NCBI GenBank assembly: GCA_032622095.1
Contig: CP136066.1
Coordinates: 102,135,319 to 102,199,318 of the forward strand
Reading direction: 5' to 3'
DNA: 64,000 nucleotides
Source: Siphonodentalium dalli
Taxonomy: Eukaryota; Mollusca; Scaphopoda; Gadilida; Siphonodentaliidae
This document shows positions 55,428-64,000 of the stretch, piece by piece; the first letter of the stretch is position 1, and every line of letters starts with the position of its first letter. Made by a program: the position numbers and the translations under genes. The notes beneath the pieces are model-generated. The model did not search any database. It was not told the DNA's origin and saw only the letters and a program-made list of their open reading frames with translations.

Positions 55428-56201
55428 GTCTAGGTAAATAATCAATATTGATATAAAATATACTTTTGAGAATAACCAGATGACCAGTAACTAAACAGTC
55501 ATAGCATTGAACTGGTCGGTTGTCTAGGTAAATAATCAATATTGCTACAAAATGTACTTTTGAGATTTTTTTCTCTGGAATTACAACACTTGACCCTCCT
55601 TGTGGGCCGCGGTAGATGGGCAAACCGTCCCACTGCGAGAGAGAGAGAGAGAGATATGGTTTATTGCCTCCTCGTGGGAGCGTCATTAATTTACATAATT
55701 TATATACATGTTTACAGATATGCATTTATAACATGTCGCAATTCATTAAGAAAAATAACTGTCACACTCGTATGGTCGGCTGAGATCGTAATATGTCTAT
55801 GGTTAGTCACAACATATAAAGAAGATGGTTATTGTTTGGTTGAGTTGAACGTATGTTTGGGAGCTATTAGAACTCGGGACGATAGTTTCTGATTCCAGAT
55901 TCATCAACTATTTGCGTGTCGCACGTGTGTGGACGAGAAGAATGTAACATGGCCATGTTTCCAAAGGATATTTATTTTGTCGTTTGTCTAGGTAAATAAT
56001 CAATATTGATATAAAATATACTTTTGATAATGACCAGATGACCAGTAACTAAACAGTCATAGCATTGAACTGGTCGGTTGTCTATAGGTAAATAATCAAT
56101 ATTGCTATAAAAATGTACTTTTGAGATTTTTTTCTCTGGAATTACAACACTTGACCCTCCGTGTGGGCCGCGGTAGATGGGCAAACCGTCCCACTGCGAG
56201 G
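55428..56201 (+). repeat. ~215-bp direct repeats 557 bp apart
   Basis: 55428-55640 and 55985-56201 share GGTAAATAATCAATATTG, ACCAGTAACTAAACAGTCAT, TTTTTTTCTCTGGAATTACA and GGGCCGCGGTAGATGGGCAA. The first copy also contains a ~95-bp internal tandem duplication. The intervening 340 bp start with a (GA)n run at 55639. A remnant with terminal direct repeats is possible, but no LTR signature (TG...CA with target duplication) is clear. Confidence 0.6.
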
Positions 56202-57135
56202 GTAAGACTCACATTGTGTGGTACCCTGTTTACCGTTGTGTGAACCCCGTGAGTAATTGTGGTGCAGAAAACACGTGGTATACCAGGGCGGCCGTATCAT
56301 CTGAGGCATATCCCTGTGGATACGACTAAACTCGTGGACCACTTCGGTCCTACATCTTTTCGAGACGGATGGTTGAGTTTACCCGGCTCAATCAATTGGG
56401 TTGTCGCGCCTATCCGGTGTTTCACCCGGCTCACTCAATCAGCTAGTCACGCCTCTTCAGTGTTTCACCCCGCTCAAACAAATTATTCATTATTTCTCGC
56501 AGTTCTTGGTACCGAAAGGGACAAAAAAGAAAATATGTTCAAGCTCTCAAATATATTAAAACCCATTGTTTTTGTCGTTTTTGTCATCTCAGATTATATA
56601 TATAATGAAGATGATGATTTGTGAAACTCAAGATTTTTCGCCAGATAGATCCAGAGAAATTCTTGGTTGAAAACCACTTTAAATTTTTGTCTGGATTTAC
56701 GCAAAATGTGCGTCAGTCCCTTAATGAGGCTTTTTAAACGTTACCAATAACATTTGACACAAACTCAGTGATATATATACAGATAAACACGCGTGCGCGC
56801 GTGCTATATATAATTATACTATTAAATTATCATTGTAATGTTTAAACTGTTTCAAATTTTCCGCTCAGATATGAGACAAACGGTCTCCATACCAGGAACA
56901 GACTAAATATGAACGCTCTTAATTGTTCCATCCTTAATTGTTCCAAAATCGCGACTTTAGTTACTTTGGTGGCATATACTGTACTATATTAAGAAGCTGT
57001 CATGGTGAATTGGAACGGGATGTTACAAAAGCGAATATAAATTCATGTAACAGCATCTAATTCCATATTGAAATTTTAGACAAATTATGTCCGGTATATT
57101 TCTGTAATACTGTATATAAAGTCACCGAAGATTGG
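56202..57135. other. no gene recognised
   Basis: GGCTCAATCAATTGGGTTG/GGCTCACTCAATCAGCTAG-type words recur around 56385-56475; otherwise nothing. Confidence 0.45.
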
Positions 57136-57235
57136 GCATCGGTGGTTCATCTGGTAATGTGCATGGTGCATGGTACATTAGGCCAACAAAAGTCGTCCAA
57201 AGACAACGAAGCTGGTTCGAATCCCGATATGTGCG
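57134..57235 (+). repeat. tRNA-Gly-like sequence, probably a SINE head or pseudogene
   Basis: GCATCGGTGGTTCATCTGG resembles the 5' end of tRNA-Gly with box A, and GGTTCGAATCCCGAT matches box B. The arms between do not fold into a proper cloverleaf, and about 45 nt of extra sequence separates the boxes, so it is not a functional tRNA. Confidence 0.5.
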
Positions 57236-57239
57236 GATT

Positions 57240-58840
57240 TATAATCCACGAACAGGGAAGGTGACCAGATTTGAGTATTTTGAAGAGTTTGTCAGGTCCA
57301 TCCGTCTGTTGGTGGGTTATATGTGCATTAGAGTGTAAGTCCTTCCCCCAGCCGTAAACCAGACAACGTCGTGATATATGACCTAGCGGCTGATGCGACT
57401 AAATTAACCAATCATTTACGTTAGTCTCCGGACCGGCACTCATTATAACACCATTGTAAAGCAAACATACATTTTAATAATGGATGCTCTGAAAATAAAA
57501 CTCGATTAAGTACGAATGAATAGCTCTTTATCTATTGAGCGTAGGCTGTTGACGTATTATTGTCAGCTTAATCGTCGTTGTAACAGCACATAATCTCAGA
57601 TGATAGTCCCTGAACCGATCGATCATTGTCCACTTTCTCGCTTGTTGTAGTTGTTGTTTGGTCATTGTCAGAAGGATGGTATTTCTTCGTCATTGTTGTC
57701 ACACTGTCGCGATGTGCAGCGTGGATCAATTCTCCGTTTTGCATTCATAATAACTACATGTTAAACTTAATCGACCGAAAAACTACCAGCGAACTACCGT
57801 GCATTAATATGAGAATAATTATATTAGAAACTACCCAGGAACTGATGAATATTGGCGTTCCAGACAGTGGACGTGGAAAATTCATCCCTAGTTAAGTAGT
57901 CCTGTCAAATTGCTATGGTGCGGGTGGCTCTTACTGGATAGCTATTCCATTGGTGGGGCGATGATGCTGTTTTTCAAATATTTTTTTTTTTTACATAATT
58001 AGAATATATCTCTCACAATGTACTATAGTACTATAGCATACATTGGTTGTGAAGGATGCTGATTTTTTCCCTCCAGTTGATAGTTTGAAATTGAAATCTT
58101 TTGAAAATTCACGAATTCTTAAGATGCACACTATCAGGTCAAATGACGTGAAAATCAGCCAAAATCCCTAATCCTCGTTATAAAATCCCGCCCACACCCG
58201 CAATCTCGGCATGTTAATTGGAGAAAGGTAGATGAAAGGGGAAGAATAATCAGCGACAAAAGTATGTTCAAGAATAGATACCGATGACGTTGATGTTCAT
58301 GTTTTGAGACAGGTAATTGTATCTTCTGTGTGTGAGAAAGAGTTAGGCATAAAATATACAACAAACTCTCCTTCGATCAACACATTAACGAAATGGTGCT
58401 CAAAGCTACAAGGCATGTATGCGCAAGTCACCAAATGGTCCTTCGTACAATTAGATCAATAAAATGTACTCGAAAATGGTGAGACAAATTCTCGAATATA
58501 AAAATACAATCTCGAGCCCACTCTTCTAAAACATTATGTTGCAATCGAAAAAGTTCAAAGACGCGAGACAAAACCTTGTTCCAGAACTTAAACACTCCGA
58601 TCGGGTCCGAATCGGCATCTCCAGTTTTGACCTAGTTTAAACTACCAGTTTTAACTGGGTTTTAGTAGTAAAACCAAGTTTTTCTCCACCGCTGGGACGA
58701 CACGGATTTGGTCGATTGCGCTATCTGTGGGCCACAATTGTCCAATTGCAAGGATAGGAGGCGTGGTCTGTCTGTTTATTATCGCTACGTATCAATGCAG
58801 TGTGCGGTCACTCGACCTTCTGTCGCTATCTAATATCTCT
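57240..58840. other. no gene recognised
   Basis: Non-coding by inspection; short frames only. Confidence 0.45.
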
Positions 58841-58841
58841 T

Positions 58842-60240
58842 GAGGGCATGGGTGGGGGCCTGCCACAAATGTACCATAGAAACACCACCACCCCTCCCCG
58901 GGGGTACCATCCGGACGGGTGAAAATGGGGTATGGACCATTTTCGAGAACGGGAAGGATTTCGGCGAATTTTACGGAATGAATGGGTGGCCCGCCAAAAA
59001 TACTCGTTAGAAACATCACCACTCACCCCGGGAGAACTGGGGTATGGACCGTTTTCGAAAACGGTAAGGATTTAGGCTAATTAATTTGGCAGCAGGAGTG
59101 GGTGGCCCGATCAAAATACAGCATAGAACCCCCCCCCCCCCCCACCCGATGATGTGGAATTATAAATGGGGTACGCCAAAATACCGAATAGAAACACCCC
59201 AGCCCTCACTTCCGGGGAAGGGTACACCAATAACCCCTATAAACACCACACCCTCACATCCGGGCGGCGGCGGGATGGGTTACCACCCGAGGGGTGAAGA
59301 TGCGATATGGACCATGTTCGAGAACGGTAATTATTTCGGCCAATTTGACGGCAGGGGTATGTGGCCCACTCCAAATATCCGACAGAAACACCATACCCTC
59401 ATCTCTGTATGGTACCACCCTGCTGGGGTGAAAATGGGATATGGAGCATTTTATTCCTTATTCGCAAAAAACATGCATCTGTCGGTCAACATTTCGGCAT
59501 GTGTGGGTCGCCCGTCCCAAATACCCCATAGAAAGACCCCCACCCCTCACCCGGGTGTCGGAATGGGGTATGGACCGTTTTGTTCGGTAAGAATTTCGTC
59601 CAATATGACAATAGAAATACCCCACCGCGGATGGTTCTACCCGAGCGGGTGAAAATTGCGTATGGACCCCGGTGTGCGGGTTGGGGTGTTTCTAGGGGGA
59701 CATTTGCGGTGTGCCACCCATCGTTCTCGAAAATGGTCCATACCCCATTTCACCCCCTCGGAGTGGTACCCCGGGGAGGGTGTTTCTATGGGAAATTTGG
59801 AGCGGGCTACCCACTCCTGAAAATTGACCGAAATACTTACCGTTCTCGAAAATGGTACATACCCCATTTTCACCTCCTGTGGTGGTTCCCCCAAGGGTTG
59901 AGGGATGGGCTGTTTCTATGGGACATTTGAGCGGACCATCCATCCATGCCGTCAAATTGGCCGAAATCCTTACCGCTCTCGAAAATGGTCCATATCCAAT
60001 GTTCACCCCCCTCGGGTGGTACCACCCCCGCCTGATGTGAGGGGTGTGGTGTTTCTATGGGTTATTGGGACGGGATACCCAGCCATACCATCAAATTGGC
60101 CGAAATCCTTACAGTTCTCCAAAATGGTCCATAATCCATTCCCTCTCAGGGTGGCGTTACCATCCCTCGGATGAGGGCTGGGGTGTCTCTGGTGGGTATT
60201 TGGGCGGACCAACAACCCATGCGTCACATTGACCGAAAGA
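58842..60240. repeat. GC-richer minisatellite with orientation switch
   Basis: Units of about 110-135 bp contain GGGGTATGGACCATTTTCGA, ACGGTAAGGATTTCGGC, GGGTGGCCCG and ATAGAAACACC. They read forward from 58842 to about 59655 and as reverse complements from about 59660 to 60240. The long frame at 59086-59652 translates the repeat (Pro/Gly/His-rich) and is not a gene. Confidence 0.85.
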
Positions 60241-61956
60241 TACCTTTTTGTGAATAAGGAATCAGTTTCAAAAGTTATGTTTGTGTCTAACGCTTCAAAC
60301 TGATCAGTCCGATCCCTCAGTGCTCTGTCACCAAAGCGACATCCGGACGAGCGAATTGCAAACAAACATACAGCAAGCAATTATCCACTGTCACATATTT
60401 TGTTAGAAGTTATCTCATAAGTACCGACATCGCCTCCCCGAATTCCACTAAGACTCTCCCGCATGTACATTGAGTGACAAACGCCCGAGCATAAACGCCT
60501 CTCCAATTCAAAACAAGAAAACTAAGATGCATGCATCAGGTCGGCCGTGAACTATCTACCATAGAATTGTTGTAGCTATCGATTATACATTTTGAAACAC
60601 CTGTCTGTATGTATGTATGTATGTGTGTATGCGTGAATGCATGTGTGTATGTGTTATAGACTCTAACACTGCTCGAATTTGGTATTTAACGTGTCAACTT
60701 GACCTCGCTCATAGGCATGTTTCTGGACCTTGACCGATCCGACTAAAAATTTGTGTGTAGGACTACTTCGATCCCGGGAGCAATATGGACGGGTCCAATT
60801 TCACGTGGGACCATGTTCTCGAACGTGCTGATATAGGCATGTTTCTGGACCAATTGAACAATATTTTGGCCAGACGCTGTATATACTGGGTACTGTCCAG
60901 ATGGAGGCGATCACAAAAAAAATCCCTAACTAGCCCGAACGAAGTCGAGTACATCAGCTAGTTTAATATATATTTTGGACATTTGTCTGTCTGTTTGTCT
61001 GTTAGCTATGGCCGGGAAAACTGCCGGACAGATTTGACGAAATTTGATACCTAGGGGAAATTATTTCCAGGGAGTATTTTGGACGGGTCAAATCTTGATC
61101 CCGACCTGACTTTGACATTCAAAAAGATCAATTCAAGGTCAAATCTGGTAAAACGGAAGTATTTCAACGAAATTTGATACCTACTGTTACTTTTGTCCCA
61201 GGAGTGTTTCGGGTGGGTCAAATCATGACCCTGACCTGATCTTGACATTCAAAATTGTCAATTCAAGGTCAAATCGGGTATAAAGCCGGGCGGATTTCGA
61301 CGGGTACTTTTGTCGTGACTTTTGTCCGGGGAGTGTTTTGGACGGGTCAAATCGTGACCCCGACATGACCTTCACCTTTAAAATAGTCAATTCAAGGTTA
61401 AATCGCGCATTTCTCCGAAAATCAGAGGGGAACATCCCGGACGAAGTGGGGTCCACGAGCTACTATTATATATTTCTAGATTTAGTTACAAACTAAATAC
61501 CTGTATATTGTACAAAGAAATGTTTGACAAATATATCTGTATCAATATTACCATACGGGTCATTAAAATAGATACGACGAAACAAATTTTGAAGGGTGCA
61601 TGTATCAGGTAAATTTTTATATTTCAAATGATGACAGGAATGCAGAAAGTTGAAGTACCTACGTAATACTGGCTATCCGCATGAAGAGATATACATGTAT
61701 ATAAAAACCAGATGAGGGATATGTCTGTACAGTTGCTAAACAATTCAGTCATGCAAAAGAGGATCAAAGAGTAAGATACCAAATTGCTGCCTGTGGTAAT
61801 GTTTTTTAACGAAATTCGGGAAAATTAGATTACTCTCACCCTGGTTATCCAGAAGATAATTGTGGAATCTGATGACGATCGGACAAGGGTGTCGTCTGTA
61901 GGATCAACCAAATTATTTAGCCATAAAAATAGTAAAATTGAAGATCACCGCTGGCA

Positions 61957-62319
61957 GTGATGTCTTCACAAGGACAGTTTGAGAACAAAATATGGCTCAC
62001 ATCTAGCGGTGACCCAAAATATCCACATAAGAAAAAGTTCTCCAATAAAAGCTGGCTGCAGGGTGCGCCAATTGATTCAAATTCGAAATTTAGCAGGGTG
62101 TACTGCTTGTGGCCATGTTTTCCCCGCAAATTTGATAGACTGATGGACAAAACCACTGAATCCGTTGAATCAATATACATGTATACATGGATTAATTTAT
62201 ATGCATTGTTATACACAGTACTGGTATATAAAGGTACTGAAAATAACTATATTACTAGTATACACAAAATAAACCATATATCATGGCTATGGGTTCTAAT
62301 ATCCGAACATGACAGCTGA
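61957..62319 (+). CDS. element B 120-codon open frame, copy 2 (unknown)
   Basis: Begins MMSSQGQFENKIWLTSSGDP, same length and ends as in copy 1. A minus-strand frame of 99 codons (61917-62216) overlaps it, so which strand, if either, codes is unclear. Confidence 0.3.
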   Translation: MMSSQGQFENKIWLTSSGDPKYPHKKKFSNKSWLQGAPIDSNSKFSRVYCLWPCFPRKFDRLMDKTTESVESIYMYTWINLYALLYTVLVYKGTENNYITSIHKINHISWLWVLISEHDS

Positions 62320-63185
62320 GAACTTGGTGTGAATTAAAGAGTGGTGGTTTCTCAAGCATATCTAACCCTCCACGTTAGAAAACATGCCATTAAATGTCAT
62401 AAGTATAATCTAGCTTGAGGACAGAAGTGATCCATAAAACCCCCCTTAATTCAACCAGGTCCTCGCGCGATGTATGATCGATCACATGATGATCTAGGGG
62501 GATTAGAATTGATGTATAAAAACAGCACTGCATGTAAATATAAAATAAAATAGTGCTACATCTTATTACAGATTATTGCCATATATAATCAGTGATTATA
62601 CAGACAGTCTGACAAAATAAAGTTTCAGTGACACTCTATCCGAAGAGGGGAATAATTTCATCTGTTACAGTCAATGGAGCAATTATGAATCTGGAAAGGT
62701 GAAATTTCTAAGTAATACTAGATATCGACATGACGCAATAAAATATAACGTAAATGCAATATGGCCGCTGGCGACCATTTTTTCCTATGAAATTAAAAAA
62801 ATATTTGATAGCTCTCATCTGATAGATCAATATCAAGATAAATATGAAGTTTGGTGATGATCGGATGAGTGAAGTGGACTGTGGTCTGTGCTAAACGGTT
62901 TAGTAATGCTTAAAAAGATTCTTACCTTAATATTTTTATGTTCACTTTATAAACTTCACTGAGTCATCTTTGTCATGTATTGAGTTTGATATATTTTGTT
63001 AACAGTTTATAAATCATGTATGTCTCATGTTTGTTATTTTAATTTATGTGTTTATTATCATTAAATAAAGTTGCATTCCTTAAAAAGATTCTTACCTCAA
63101 TGTTTTTATGTTCACTTTATAAAGTCCACTGAGTCATCTTTGTCATGTATTGAATTTGATATCTTTTGTTAACAGTTTATAAATT

Positions 63186-63506
63186 ATGTATGTCTCGTGT
63201 TCGTTATTATATTATATACACTTTATAGTGTGTTTTCAGAACGAAAAAAAATTGAATAAAATCAACAAATTTGTAAATTTAAAAACAATTCAAACGTTGT
63301 TGTATTCCATGTCCCAGTCCGGACATATACACAAAATTTCAATAATATTCATTGAGAAACAACGGACCAAACGCTATATAACACCCGTATACATCTTTTA
63401 TTCCGAATCGGACTCGGGTACATGTTATAGTAGGTACCGAATTGACACACGTCGACTGGGCGAGTTGGCCATGGGGCGATTAGGCCGATTCCGGCACATT
63501 CTATAA
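63186..63506 (+). CDS. element B second open frame, copy 2 (unknown)
   Basis: A frame of 106 codons containing NKINKFVNLKTIQTLLYSMS. The block persists in copy 1 (44512-44802, minus) though the frame's N-terminus and C-terminus differ. No domain recognised. Confidence 0.2.
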   Translation: MYVSCSLLYYIHFIVCFQNEKKLNKINKFVNLKTIQTLLYSMSQSGHIHKISIIFIEKQRTKRYITPVYIFYSESDSGTCYSRYRIDTRRLGELAMGRLGRFRHIL

Positions 63507-64000
63507 TTTACCGTATGTATCCGTTTACGCGTAGTTTACTTTAGAAAGTTCCGCAATTAATACCGTAAATAGAGCGACCTTATTTGACAGAGAATCCCTC
63601 TGTTATTGATTATCAAGTTGCTGTACATTAAAAACGACAAATTCACATGCTCGTTCAAGCGCAGTAGTCTATTTTCCCCATGTTAAAGGACATCCACAAA
63701 TACTAAATAACGCTAACCTACTGCCGAATGTTTGACACGACAACTGTTAACATATTTGGGCTGAATTCATCTAACGCGGTATTATTCCTCAAAATAAACA
63801 ACAAAACCATCGTTACTTGGAAATGTAGTTTGGGCTAACATTTACATAAATCCTCCAGATCAATTATCCGACACACACGTCAGATGAAAAAGTCACATGA
63901 AGTAACCGGCCAAATTGGCCGAAATAAACACTCCCATATACATGTATACGCGAAGAAACAACATCAATACTGGGCGAAAAAAATCGACCGAATAATTAAA

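Larger units (their letters stand above)
60514..63924 (+). mobile_element. 3.4-kb Helitron-like element B, copy 2
   Basis: Same ends as copy 1 (CAAGAAAACTAAGATG to GGCCAAATTGGCCGAAA) and again lying between A and T (TTCAAAA, element, TAAACACT) without duplication. It is inverted relative to copy 1 and about 170 bp longer, mainly because of an extra segment around 60850-61030. It carries the ~140-bp tandem units, the 120-codon frame and the 170-bp tandem duplication. Confidence 0.85.

Noticed and set aside
55542..55892. 116-codon frame
   Set aside because: Runs through a direct repeat and a (GA)n run, with a 138-codon frame antisense to part of it; no domain.
55428..56201. LTR retrotransposon
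   Set aside because: Direct repeats are present, but no TG...CA ends, primer-binding site, target duplication or gag/pol sequence was seen.
57134..57235. Functional tRNA-Gly gene
   Set aside because: Box A and box B are present but too far apart, and the D, anticodon and acceptor stems do not pair.
59086..59652. 188-codon Pro/Gly/His-rich frame
   Set aside because: The translation of the 110-135-bp minisatellite, with neighbouring overlapping frames of the same kind.

Overview
This is a stretch of an animal nuclear genome. It is AT-rich, has multi-kilobase introns with canonical splice sites, and is packed with small transposable elements (MITEs), a tRNA-derived SINE, LINE remnants and satellite-like tandem repeats. 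The only two genes I can support encode divergent four-EF-hand calmodulin-like proteins. Expanded calmodulin-like families and this repeat style suit a lophotrochozoan, perhaps a mollusc, but the sequence does not fix the species.

The two genes are convergent. Gene A (+) has coding exons at 9249-9279, 17318-17461, 19401-19646 and 26566-26612. Gene B (-) has coding exons at 52524-52548, 49112-49255, 39591-39833 and 36835-36860. Exon lengths and intron phases match classical calmodulin genes: a 31-nt exon (25 nt in gene B), a 144-nt exon, then one exon of 246 or 243 nt in place of the classical 107+136, and a short terminal exon entered in phase 1. Assuming a first exon that supplies only ATG (not found for either gene), gene A gives 156 aa and gene B 146 aa. 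In A, EF1 and EF2 look able to bind calcium and EF3 and EF4 are degraded. In B, EF1, EF2 and EF4 keep ligands and EF3 is degraded.

Layout. 1-1.9 kb: nothing recognised. 1.93-7.06 kb: a foldback-like inverted-repeat element with a ~40-bp minisatellite core and a 36-nt C tract at one edge. 7-26.6 kb: gene A, its introns filled with MITEs (a piggyBac-type MITE with TTAA flanks, long hairpin MITEs, minisatellites). 26.6-36.8 kb: intergenic, with a LINE 3' fragment, a SINE, a TIR element with 4-bp target duplication and a possible signal-peptide exon. 36.8-52.5 kb: gene B. Its large middle intron holds a 7,425-bp element with inverted ends built from ~340-bp satellite units and an 8-bp target duplication. 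That element is itself interrupted by a 3.24-kb element inserted between A and T with no target duplication; a second copy of the inner element lies inverted at 60.5-63.9 kb. Upstream of gene B: a hAT-type element, dispersed repeats, a tRNA-Gly-like sequence and a GC-richer minisatellite array whose orientation flips at its centre.

The most novel items are the nested pair at 41.4-48.8 kb (a satellite-armed TIR element plus a Helitron-like element with non-canonical ends), the palindrome beside a gene B splice donor, and a ~30-bp motif shared by otherwise different elements.
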